From Branchiostoma floridae (taxonomy: Eukaryota; Chordata; Leptocardii; Amphioxiformes; Branchiostomatidae), in NCBI RefSeq assembly GCF_000003815.2, contig NC_049979.1, positions 14,615,459 through 14,679,458 of the forward strand: DNA of 64,000 nt. The letters are read 5' to 3'. This document shows positions 23,481 to 36,000 of this stretch, piece after piece. The first letter of the stretch is position 1. Each line of letters begins with the position of its first letter. Position numbers and translations under genes: made by a program. A model generated the notes under the pieces. It had not been told where the DNA came from, did no database searches, and saw nothing but the letters and a program-made list of their open reading frames with translations.

Positions 23481-23936
23481 TACAGAATGTTATCGTTCAA
23501 AATACACCAGTTTAATCCCTACATGGCTTATGATGTGGTTCCTGGGTTTTTAGGCCCCTTTTTACATGGCATAATCTTCCTAGGAAGTCATCACGGAATA
23601 TGTCTTAGTGGAATATTGTTCAGCATCTCGTGCGTTGTGTAAATTGAACAGTTAAACATCTTCAAAAAAACCATTGTTCAAAGTATGAAAGTCTTAACAG
23701 GGGCTATTGTAGCATTGCCTTATCAACAATGTATGGGAGAAATTCTTCACATGGGGAGATTTCGATTAATTGGCAACCAGCAAAAGACTTGGTTCGGCCC
23801 TCTGGTGTGGGTCATGTGATTCGTTTTCATCACGTGATCTCCTGCTCTCTTTCTTTCGTTCCCTGTCCGCAGGGGAGTGTGGACGTCTCTGATTAGTCAT
23901 CCCTCAACGTTGTGCTCTCGTGGTTTTTAGTCAAGC

Positions 23937-24278
23937 ATGGAGAAAAAACATAGGTCCAGGAGGAAGTGTTCCGTGTGTCGCCGTCCAGTGAAGGGTCACC
24001 CGGGCCCTTGTGGCCCTGGCAACTGCGTATACGAACAAGCGGGCTCGTCTGATGAAGACTTCTTCTCCCGGTTGAGGAACGAGAGGCGGCTACAAGACAG
24101 AGTCAGTCAACTCAGGAGAGACAGCAAATTGGTGGACATAGCACGAAGTGCGTGGTCAACAGCTACCTCAGATGAGGGAGAAGATAAAGTCGGATACAGG
24201 CCTACTTCAGCACCTGCCAACAAAACCTCCCTGTCGCCGGGATCTTCGCGCGGGAACCAGGCTCGGCAAGTCATGTAA
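23937..24278 (+). CDS. 113-aa Cys/His-motif ORF, probable transposon remnant
   Basis: ATG at 23937 (A at -3, G at +4) opens 113 codons, more GC-rich than the surrounding DNA. Residues 10-24 contain CSVCRRPVKGHPGPC, a C-x2-C-x6-H-x3-C pattern that could bind zinc, followed by a further Cys. The rest is charged and Ser-rich, with a helix-like FFSRLRNERRLQDRVSQLRR segment (about residues 43-62). Short Cys/His N-terminal proteins with a GHPGP-like core occur in gag-like ORFs of animal retroelements; that link is from general recollection and is not proven here. No adjacent reverse transcriptase, transposase or terminal repeat was found. It could also be a single-exon gene or a first exon. Confidence 0.5.
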   Translation: MEKKHRSRRKCSVCRRPVKGHPGPCGPGNCVYEQAGSSDEDFFSRLRNERRLQDRVSQLRRDSKLVDIARSAWSTATSDEGEDKVGYRPTSAPANKTSLSPGSSRGNQARQVM

Positions 24279-24629
24279 ATGAGGCCCTGTTTTGAATGAT
24301 TTATGTCTAATGATGTTTACCTCTACTTAACTTCCAAATGCTGCAAGTATGAATATCTTGTGGTTTACATTGTGGACTAATGTTCCTTCCTTTCTCAATT
24401 ATAAATGTGACTTGATTGATAGTCCCATCATGGAACACACTGGATGTATTGTGAAAATTAATGCAAAATTAGCATCTAATGTCAATTATGATCTTCTTCT
24501 TCATCAATTATGATGATCCCTCAACATTCTCAGTCCAACAGAATCATACCCTGCAATGCTAGTGATCCCAAACCTATACCACTTATTGATGAGCCCTTGG
24601 GCTATCTACCACTATATATGTATAAGGAT

Positions 24630-24651
24630 AAGGAGGTGAAGTTTGATAAGT

Positions 24652-24687
<36 letters not shown>

Positions 24688-24709
24688 ACTTATCAAACTT
24701 CACCTCCTT
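24630..24709. repeat. perfect 80-bp palindrome with (TA)n centre
   Basis: The left arm AAGGAGGTGAAGTTTGATAA, then GTGG, runs into a TA tract and is mirrored exactly by the right arm CCAC, TTATCAAACTTCACCTCCTT. Symmetry is perfect about position 24669.5 and is lost at 24629/24710. Confidence 0.95.
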
Positions 24710-26833
24710 TTTTCCAGATACCTACCTACTAAATATATGGATCTTTGTCGAGGTGCTGTCCACAAAACACATACACTGCACAAACAGCAATGAAAACATA
24801 ACCATGGAAAGGTAATAGGCAGGATTTCAGGGCATGATGCAGTAAAGACCTCATACACAATTACATTATGACAAATCTTACACATGCACACAATAACTGG
24901 GAAATCAGAAGTGCACTTAGTTCTTTATTTTCTGGCAAGTTGTAGTTTTTATTCACATATCTCTGTTAGATATATAATCCACATCTAGCTACTCTAAACC
25001 TATAGCATCACATGAGAAAATCTAACATGCCAGTTTGGTATTTCATTCATGGAATTGTGCTCTGCCCAGTGCAGCAATCTGACTTCTTGCTCTTGCATTT
25101 GTTAACATTTCATCATTTAAAGAAGTGTAGATCAAGGTTACCAAAAACTTGCTAAACGTTTTGCTCCCAGTACTGGGCTATTACTTTAAATCCTTGCCGC
25201 AGAATTGCACAGAGCCCCCTTGCAATATAGAAGGGAACTACATGAAAAGTAAAGCGATACCACATCAGTTTTCCAACAGCTGGTCAACTTAACTCAATCT
25301 AAGTTCTATCACAAAGTTGTATGACACCAGCTTTGTGAAGAAAAAAATCAGAAAGCTCGCCATAACTTATGTGGCACAAAAAACAAGTGTGTCTGCAGCT
25401 GCCTGCTGCTAAGATTCAATAACTCTTAGAAACATTAAAAATGGCAGCATTTTTAAAAAAGATTGCTCTAAATGACATTTTCTATTCAACTCAATGGTAA
25501 CTTATTTGAAATTAAGAAAATAGGCATGGCCTTTGCACAGAACAAGTAATGTTTGTGATGGGTTATGTTTCCATACGAAAGGACGAAACCTCAGGCAACA
25601 GTACATCACACTACCAGACATTCATTTCCTTTGGGACAAAACCCCTATCTTATACCTACTTAACTTACTTGTATAAGGCAAGTACATTTGTATTAGCAAC
25701 TTGGCCATAGACAGGACAGAATAATCTTCCTTATTTCAGGAGTGCACATAAAGCATAGATAACATTACACATTTGCGTAATTTTAGACCATAGTTTCAAT
25801 TTGTTATGGCACCAAACTGGAGAAGTAGTAGGCACATGTATTACTGCAATTGCACAAATCCATTTGAAACTATAAATCTTGAAGCAAACATGGAAAAAAA
25901 AAATTGCTTCACAATGTTTTTGGATGTGCTTATTCTCTTGATACAGACCTGCAAGGCATTGCCTGCATCGGGAATGAATAAATTTATGAAGATACATGTT
26001 CATAAGACCCTACCATGTGCTACCATGTAATCCAAAAGGAGTCTACATGATTGTATACACCAGGCTTGTTTCACATTAGGGTCCCTACATAGACACATGT
26101 ACCTATATAATGGAATATGGGACTGAAAACTCATCAATCAATCCTTACAATGTAGTTACAAAACAAAGAATAAATCATACAAATCGTAAAAAAATTTCAA
26201 ATCATGGACATTTAGGTCATACCTGAGTGTCCTATACATTTGGGTTGATACCAACAAGCACGAGCAAAGTTTTACCTATCAGGCCAAGGCTACACAAACC
26301 GGATTTGGTGGATGACGTGTGTGCACTGATTGCATGCATTGTTCCTGTAAGAAAAATCTGGGCAGAGGATGATTTAATAACAAAACTCTTTACCTGGTTA
26401 TGAAATACTCAAGCACTTGTTTTGTTTATTTTGATTCTCGCAAGATTAGAAAACATCATGGAAAAAATGTGCACGTATGTTAAAAATATTCACCATGAAA
26501 GGAGCATCAAGGGTGGGGTCTTCAGAGGATGTCACCCACAACGTATTCAGTATGTGTAGCCTAAAGAGGATTAGAGTTGCTTCTAAATCCCTGTTAAAGT
26601 ATACTGGCATTCACATCCTTCTTCATTCACATTTTTCTCCCTTCACATTCTTCATTATCTGACAACATACTATCATGGTCATCCTAACTTCCTCCCCCAC
26701 TAACCAATTACAACAGCCAACCAGGCTGGAACCAATACACATTTCCTCACACTCCTTTGCAAATATGAAGTAAATTCATTTTTTCGGCAAAACATTGTTT
26801 CCATCTAGGTAACCAAAAAATGTAGAGAAGCAT
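24710..26833. other. intergenic sequence between convergent PALS1 and XPO5
   Basis: AT-rich, with only short ORFs on either strand. A minus-strand AATAAA (TTTATT at 24923-24928) could mark a longer XPO5 3' UTR. Nothing else was recognised. Confidence 0.5.
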
Positions 26834-26839
26834 TTTATT
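26834..26839 (-). promoter_or_regulatory. AATAAA poly(A) signal for XPO5
   Basis: TTTATT on the plus strand, that is AATAAA on the gene strand, about 63 nt after the XPO5 stop codon. This is a plausible position for a short 3' UTR. Confidence 0.5.
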
Positions 26840-26901
26840 ACAACAATCATTTTTGCAAAGTCTCTTAGTGCTGCAAGTATTTACAAAACAAACAGAAGAC
26901 G

Positions 26902-27054
26902 TCATACTTCCTTATTAGGATCGAAAAGACTAGCAATGCCCAGATCATTGGTGTCCGACTGGTCCAGGGAGGGTTTGCTGGGCTTGGGGGGCTTGAACAG
27001 GGGGGGTAGGTTGGGAATGTTGACATCTTTCTTAAACTGCTGCCCAACATGTTT
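26902..27054 (-). CDS. XPO5: XPO5 last exon
   Basis: Acceptor ttttctag|AAA, 50 codons and TGA. It encodes KHVGQQFKKDVNIPNLPPLF, a Pro/Lys stretch and IASLFDPNKEV, matching the conserved exportin-5 tail (NLPSLFK ... ATIFEP in human) with a few extra residues at the very end. Confidence 0.95.
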   Translation of the reverse strand, partial: KHVGQQFKKDVNIPNLPPLFKPPKPSKPSLDQSDTNDLGIASLFDPNKEV

Positions 27055-30000
27055 CTAGAAAAGAGTGGGAAAATAGAAAAATGTATCAAAATCCACAAAC
27101 AGCAGAATTCAAGACAGCTACAGATTAAAACAAAAACTGAACAAGCTGTCATCTCATTTAGAGAGGGAAAACTACTAACACTGGTACATGTACCATACTT
27201 TGACCGCAAGACTACCAAAATGCCTTCATGCCTTTGCTAAAACAACAATAAACCACAAGTGCCATTTATACATTTGTATCTGTACATATAGTGGCAAGAA
27301 GCAGAACTCCAGTTGGAAGCTCTGAGGAGGATGTCTGACAGGCTTTGAAATGTCAGTAGGTATGATTAACTGGTTGTGTAAAAGAAAACTATCCAACAAG
27401 AGAAGGTATTTAAACAGATTCATAAAAGAATAACAACACTGGATTAAAAAAAACACAGGTCTATGACTTAGGCAGCAAAAGGAAACTGTAAATCGTGAGC
27501 TGCAGGAAATAAGTCATGTAGTAGAGTACTCTATTTGTTTGTCTGGAAGTTGACATTTTATCAATTTCCATTTGTATGTCTGACCATATAATTCCGGGAA
27601 TTCATTTATCCTTCCCAATTGGCATGATTGACATGTAAATAAGAACAAATAACTAGTAAACTGAGTCTAATTTCCCATGAGCAGGGGCTGCAGTGGCTGG
27701 AGGAATAGAGTTAGGTAAAACTTTCAAATTTATGCAAAGGTTCGATGGCTGTAACAGAGTAAGGGAACAAGACACAATTGTCCAGGTCTTTAAAGATATA
27801 ACATCGTTACAGAAATTACAGAGATTGTACTCTTACCCCAATTGCTCCTGAGACCAGCTTCTTAAACATTTCCTTCTTCCTCTTGTCTGGCACAGGTTTG
27901 GCAGGTGCAGGGTTCAGGGCCACTTTGTTGTCGAAGTTCTCCACCGCTGCAGCAGTACAGTTGGGCACTTGTACCAGCACAGCGGGCAACTGGGGGTGGG
28001 TGGGCCTTAACGTCTCATAGAACTGTAGACACAAGAGCCATGATATTAACATTGTTTACTGTAAATCTGGTAGGTTGCTAAATATTGAATTTCTACTAAA
28101 ACTGAAATAAAGTCAAATGTCCCCAAATCTATGAAATCCCTAACACACACTGTCTGCACAAACATCAACACCATACCTGAAACCCCAGCCCCACTAGTGT
28201 GGCCTGACAGCTCTCATGTTGCCCATGTTGGTGCAGACCACGCAGGATGCAAAGAAATAGATGATTGATCATTTCAGGCTGCACACCCCTCTCCAGCACC
28301 TGCAATGGCCAATCAGACACCATGTACATTTGTAACAAAGGGTGACAGGGGATTCCAAATACATGTAGATAGTAAGCAAGTGTAACTATCACTCAGCTAT
28401 TTTGACCCATTGACAGATTGAGGAAAACAATACAAAACTTTTCTTCAAGTGTTATTTGGTTTTTGCACTAAACGATAATCTATTTTGAGTAACTTGCTGC
28501 TCACAGGACTTCCATTCCATATCGTTTTTTGGGTGACTTTTGCTATCTGTTACAGTATGTTGTACACTGTGAAAACAGTAACCATGAGTTAGTCAGGCAC
28601 CTGTTTTAGCATCATCCATGCGAAGCTGCCAGCGCGGTGACAGCTGGTCGTGTCGTTCCACCACAGCGCTGAGTACAGGCAGATCAGAACAGCCGTTGCC
28701 ACAGACTGCAAAATAGAAGAACATCAAAATGGGTTGGACAATTTTCAACTTTGTGGCAAAATGGGCTGAATATTTGTTTTTCTCATAGTTTACTTTTACA
28801 TGTAATTCTAAATTTTGACGAAATGTCTTGGTGCACCCTTACTCATGAAGAAAACCCAAGCATTAGTCCTTCACCTCCTCCCTGTTGACTAATGCTGCGA
28901 CTGCTACAGATACAGTACATCATTAAGCACAAAGCCGGGGAAGCACCAAGCCTTAAGCAAGATTTCTACGCATGTCCATCTGTCTCATCAACCTACCTCA
29001 TGCTGTAACAGGCATTTCCCTAGGGCGCTGATTTCTTGTTGGTGGAAGGTGGGGGCGTTTTCCGAGGGCTCTGTAGAGGGTGGGAGTAACAGCATGTAGA
29101 GTAAGTTGAAATCCCAATTTTTGAGTAAGTTGAAATCCCAAATTGGGGGTAGACATTAAAAAAAAAGCTGGAGCTTCTAATGACACAGTTTCAAACACCA
29201 TATATATGACAAGTCTGTGTTCTATTCCAGAAATTTAAGTACACATGGGTGTACAGTACATGTAAATGTAAATCTAGCTATGATTATGCTATGTCCAGTT
29301 GTCCAGAGCACATGAATGTGTAGCTATGTAACATGATTGCATTAGGGGCAGCTACACATGTACATTGCAAGATAAACTGGTAGACTTTTATTACCCTCAA
29401 GTGTGATGGTTATAAATGGAACTCAACTTTAAAGAAAAACTATCTACGTGTACATGTACATTAAGTATTATCAGTGTTAACCAACTTACATGTACCATCC
29501 TATTACTACCGAGCTCTTAACCGTCGCTGACCAGGCTACATACTACAATCCTTAATCTGCACTTTCTCTTCTTTTTTTATTCCAGCTGAACTCCGATTGT
29601 TTCTTTCCTTAGCAACACTTTCAAGTTCAGATACGGACCAACATCACATGAAGCTACAGAGATAGCACTTGCTAATGCTAACTTGATCTGGGTCCATTTG
29701 TTTTCCCTAATGCTCTTTCCGGTTGCCCTATTTGTCCCCTGGAATCTCATTTTTATGTGCTGCAAACTCTATAAAACAAGCTTTGACAAATTAATCACAC
29801 ACATGGGAAAAAGCATTCTACTGCAATGCCCAAAACTGTCCAATAAATTCCAGATTGCGCTGAAGGTTTAATGCTGAAGGGCAACGTAAAATATTGCACA
29901 GGTGAGAAAAGTATGGATTACAATAACACAGATGCATCATCTTGTGGTGTCTGCAAATGGAAATGGGGCACTGCCTAAGGTGTTTTTCTGCACCACCCAG

Positions 30001-33000
30001 GCAAAAGGAAGCGTTGCATTTGAGGTGAAACATAATAAACATAGCAAAAGCTATTTATACAATTCAGCCGAGCCATGGCTCACATTTTTAGCTAAACTCA
30101 TCAGGTCACCCCTGCTCTTCATACTAAGTGTATGGAATTCTTTGATATGCAAGAGTTTAATGCCCGAGGATGCCCATACACAGGCTGATGGCTAAACATC
30201 CCCTCAAAAAAACAAATACAAGTTAATGAATGATTTTGCAGTATGAACTGAAATCAATCTCTGATGCCCCACACTAAATAAATGGAAACTGTAAAAGGCA
30301 TATTGGTGCAAAATATGGCATCTTAGAATGGTTGTTTTAACAAGTTTTCTGTACACATCAATACTACAAATGTATCTACAAGTGAGACCATTCTGTGTGA
30401 CACCAGGCTTCAGAGGAGTTGTTTATGAATGCTGCAATACCCCAGTGGTGACACCATGTGGAAATCACGCATCTCATACCAAAGTTAGTTGAAAGATTAT
30501 TTCACTTAAAGGATGCATTGGTAGCCGTGTGGCAGATGTAATGCTTCAACAAGGTAGCGTAGTGTGAAGCTGAGTAGTGACGTCTCTGAGGTCCGTGGTT
30601 AACCATGAATTCCATCACAAGCTGGCTCATATGTACTCATTATTTACTGTCTGAATACCTCAGGAGCAGCCAAAATATATGAACTACCCACTTCATGAAT
30701 GTATCAAAACACCTGATTGATTCCCACAGTACATGTATCATGTACAACTACACAATCTTATTGTTGACTTCAATGAATGCTTCAATTTAGGCGCATTCAT
30801 CTCTCTCAATTGAATAGAAGCTATTGTTTCTTTCATTCAACAGACAACCTGCAACAATGTTCCTAACACTGAAACAAGTCTTCATGTGCCAATCACATGC
30901 CCCCTCATCAATATACAGATATTGTAGTTCAAGAAAAGATGATGATGCACTACATGTAGTCAAACATGAACAACCTATTGAAAGACATGAAAAAAAATGT
31001 TGTTTTCAACTACTGTAATTCACTTTATGTTCACGGTAGCAAAATTTCGCGGTGTGAGAAAAAATTAAGTGTTAACGGCACTCTATGTTCGCGGTGGCGG
31101 CGGTTCACCAAAAGAAAGTCGGCCTGTTTCGGCCGTGATTTGATGACAGCGCACGGAACGCAACAGGGCCAATGACCCCTGATATGTCGCAATCACATTT
31201 GCCGCATAGGCTGACGGGATACCCACGCCAAACACAAGCGACGCGGGCGCCATTTTGAAATATTTTCGGCGTGAAAGACGGCGCTAAGTTTTAAACTTTC
31301 AGCGTAATTTGTGGACACAAATTGTACACAAATTGTACACAAGGAGGTGAAGAGTTTATCTCTCCGATATTTACAGTAGTTCCAACTCAGAATTATGAAA
31401 CGAACGTCTTTTTTTCGGCATGTAAGCGGAGTTTTGTTTGCCACGTTTCTAGTCGTAAAAATTTCCCCGCTATTATTGTTGTGAATCTTAGTTGCTGTAA
31501 TTCCATAGCCATTACTTGTATTTGTAAAGACCGGTACTACTCAGTTTTATTTTTTGTTCTGTTTTTAACTTGTAGAAATCTAGTTAAACTATGATAATGT
31601 ACTAAGTAGATTGTTATCGCAGCCATGTCACGGCGTGTACGTAAGTTTTGTTAGTAAACAAAGCCGATATGTTTCTTTTTCCTCCGGTCGCCGGTGGCAC
31701 ATTTCTATACAATAATGACTCCCTGTATCGTATATGTGTTGAATCAACTTTTATTTTTACAACATACTGGTATTTCAGTAAATTCGCTGGTTTATTTGTA
31801 CTCATCACCTGAAATTCCGCGACTTTGTTGAAAATTCCTTTGTCTAACGCTTGGCTTGGGTACCGCCATTTTGTAACATTTTTTTTATGTATCGCTAGCT
31901 GTAGTTGTACAAATATACGAGTCATTTTTTGTACTAGTACTAGTACTTTCAGTGATGATCCTGTAGTAATTCCTTGCTTGAATAGCACTGTAGTAGTTTT
32001 TTAGTTTGTAAATGTACACATGCTGCCTGCTAGCGGCGATGTAAACAAAATAGCGGTTTATGTGAACGTAAACATGAACATAAGTAAAAGAAATGACACA
32101 ATTTTGTGCTTGTAGAATAAATGTTTTATTTCTTGAGGAGAATTTGTGTTTGAGTTGTTATTGTGGCGATCGTTGCGTGTTGAAAGTGTGTTGTGTGAAT
32201 GGATAAGACATTCGTAACGTACTAGTAAGTACTAGTTCTAAGTACTTGGATGGTAGCGGAGAAGGGGGAGGGGGGCGAAAGACGAATGATTTTTTAACGG
32301 CAATGATAACTTCGCGGCACAGACGTCACCGTGAAAACCGTGAACATAAAGTTACCGTTAATAAAACAGGAATTACAGTAATATTCTTGCATCAAGTTCA
32401 ATTTCTCCATTAGATGTCAATCATACAATTGAATATGTGTGGCCTAAACAACAAGAATCTACTCACCCCATGCAAATCTAGCTTAGTAGCACAATGATAT
32501 TACCTTGCATGCCATCTTGGGAGTTGCTTGTGTCTGGGGTCCGTTTTGTAGTAAAAGCTGCCGCTAGAGAGGGATGGAATATGAATGAAAATGACCTCAG
32601 TTCTCTGATAAAGACAGAGTTGGCAATTTTTTTTATCTCTGATATTTATCTGAAGATTTCTACTGGGAAAATGGAGGAAATGGGAGGCAAACATATATGG
32701 ATACATATATGCACTTTGCTTGTACAATAAAAATTTTTTCTGTCAGAACAAGTGAATGTATGACACAACACGAGATACAATATTACAAGACAGAACAATA
32801 ATACAAATATTACACTTTAGAGGCACATTTATAAACATCCGGAAACAATGAAAAATTGTCAATGAACAAAATCTAAGAAAACTGCACAACCCCACCATCC
32901 CATCAGTTTTCTTACAGCCTACTTGGCAGCTAATAAAACACTAGTGTGGCTAGATTGATTGGCAGATAACAAGTGCCAGAGTACCAGCCTAGTTTGCTTG

Positions 33001-36000
33001 GTAGTTTAGCCGCCAGTAGCTGCCAGGGCAGGATTACATACAGTGAGCAACCAGTAACCAACAGTGGCTGTGGATATGATGACTGAAGCTGACAACCGTC
33101 TCTTGAGACGAAAAGAGCCGAAAAGAAGTAACCTAGCATATATCTGCATAGTTAAATTTCCCTGCAGGTAGCAGGTTGTGGTATGTATGCACCAACCTAG
33201 CAAGTCGATGTACTCTCTGGTGAGGAGCCTGGTGAGCTGATCGTCTACCACCTCCTGAGTCACCTCCTCACCTGCACCACTGGGGAACAGCACAGCAGGA
33301 CAAACAGTGTACAGTATTTCATCTGTAGTAATCCTCTCAATCAGACATAACCATGATTGGCTTTGATTTTAATTCTACTGTACCTGAATATTCTTTAGCT
33401 TTGCTTGACCTTGTTTTATTTATGTTTGCCTTCTTTGATATCTCAATTCAGAAAACATAACAACTAAGAAAATCTTGCTGAAGACTCTAACAAAAGAAAC
33501 CTGGTACCAAACACAGCACTTACTCTGTCTCTGCTTGTCTGTTATTGATGACTTCCCATCTTGTATTCAGCCTCTGGAAGATTCAACATAACATATGAAA
33601 CAGGTTTTGTGGTTGCCTTTGTTATGCAATCTCTGCTGCCAGATTCAATAGGAACAGTCAGTTGGTTGGGCCACTCGCAGTGCCATTTAGTCAGACAAGT
33701 TCTGTGGAGGCCCTTTCAGTTCTATGATTCATTGGAAATACTAGTCTAGTAGCATATTCGTCATACTAACGCATCATCTAAAGGTTAGGTAGTAAACATA
33801 GTCAGACAAGAACCAGGACTTAAACTCGGCTCAAGTGGCTCTCATCAATACCCAAAAAAATAAGCTGCACAATGTTTGACAATAAATTTTAAAAAATCAA
33901 CTGACCATATTGGACTCTTTGTCTAGCATCTCACCCTCTGTCCCAAATTTCATACCCTGAGCAAATATGGCTGATTTTACTTTGCACATAGAAGGTTACA
34001 ATCCCTTCCATCCATTACCGTCATTAATATGCAGAGAGGAAACAGTACAGACTCCTTAGTTATTGATTGGTCGTTTGCTTGAATACAGCCATTTCCTTTT
34101 GCCAAGGCTGAAATCTGTCTTTTGGAGATGGAAAACAATCAACCTGTATTGCAAAACTATTCGTCAAAATGTTTTCCCATGGCAGGCTCATTTGTACACT
34201 GCCAATTTCATAGCTCACAGGAAGACAATCCAGGCCAAGGCAGGATGTCATCAAAGATACGATACCTGAAAGCTGTACGTCATGCCTTTCCCAAGGTTCT
34301 ATTTCTAAATCCCAATCTGGAGTATTGAAAAATATTCTTTTAAACTACTTTTATGCCAAACAGTGCAAATCTAGATTTGAAGCAGACATTATAAATACAC
34401 CATTCAGCATAGCTAACAATTCACAAGTATAAAATTACAGTCTCAGAACTCGTGTGGTTCAGAGGCAGAGTCTTTAGATCTTTGTTGTATGTTCTTACCT
34501 GCAACATGTACTGGGAAAGTGCTGACAGCATGGGAAGAAGAAGGCTGCTGTAGAAGTCACTGGGACAGTTCTGCACAAACGGCTTCATAAACACACCTGG
34601 GCTCAGTTCAGGAAATGTATGGTTCTCTCTTTAAAAAAACTTTGTCTAATATAATATTGTGGATGAAAGGTCACAAAAGCATCAATATACACTGATGATA
34701 AATAAAGTGATAATGAATTTTTCTGCTCTAGATTGACATCACTTTATAAATTCCAAGTCTAATATTAGAGTGCACTAATGAAACAAAAAATCCTTGCAAA
34801 GCTTTACATTAGCCTGCATGTAACGCTACCAAGATAGAACATCCATGCATAATTCTACGTGACAATTGCGTTGTTGCCTCTTCCAATGAGGACTAAGAAA
34901 GCTGGCACTAGAAGGATACGGATGATGGGCCTGAGTCTGTAGTCAGGGATGTGGTCTAGACTAGTCATGATGGAGGCCAGGCACAGGTTAGCCAGCTGGG
35001 GGATGCCATAGAACTCCCTACCCAGGCTGGCTCCACAGTTTCCTAGTACATGGTAGCTGAACACAGAAACATGTGTTAACTGCAACCCACAAATATATAC
35101 AGGTGTTGAACACAAACACACATGATAGCTGGAACACATACACAAACATCTGGTACAGTGTAGCAGGAAAACATGTAGCAGGGATATCAAACCTGTTGTG
35201 GAGGGAATGTGTAATCATTCAATATGGTACATGTCTCCTTGCTAGATGGCTTTTAAGCAGGCCTACAGTCTTTTCAATCATCATTGTTGAAAGTCTTACA
35301 ACTTGAACCTGCCATTTTAAACTAGATGTATACTGTGTAGCCATTGATGTACAACACAACCAACAACTACAGGTTCAGCACCACAGACAGCAACAACACC
35401 TCTAAATGGTCATCCAACTAACCAGGGTGGTAGTTGTGGATTTATCTGACAAAGTGAATTTGTCTTTTACTGTACAGTTACTGTTTTTCTATTATGACTT
35501 CTGTACCAAATTTTGACATGCAACATTGTTTTGTAATCTTCAGGCACTTGCTGTTGCCTTGGTGCACTGACCCAAAATAAAACTGCTGCACTGGTGAATA
35601 ATGAATGTTGAATAAGAATGATGATGCTTACCTATTGCTACCATTAACCTAATTCTGTAACAATATTATTGTAAAGATATGATTTCTAAGATACCATTTG
35701 GCAGACAAACCACCAGCCAACATCAGAGCTGTCTTTGCTTAGATTTCTTTACTTTGCTTCCTGCTCGACCAAAGTAAAGTAAAGTAAAGTAAGTCTGCAT
35801 AGACGTTATGTAGGTCAGCACTGTTTTAATCATACCAAATGGCTTCAGCCTCTGTTATAAACGTACCAGCAGAACTCCCCTCATTGGGAAAACTTCTTAA
35901 TGATTCATAAATGCCAAGTCAGTGACCTTAACGGAAACTACTATCCCCTGGTAGTGTGGTGGTGGTCCGGCCGGAAATGAGAGGCATGATTATAGATTTG

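Noticed and set aside
31013-32378. Transposase gene inside the 1.37-kb TIR element
   Set aside because: ORFs there are below 100 codons and show no DDE-type pattern; element called non-autonomous.
35043-35048. Alternative acceptor tactag for the XPO5 exon at 34920
   Set aside because: It would shift frame into a stop and lose the conserved NCYHVLG residues; the tgtgttcag acceptor keeps both.
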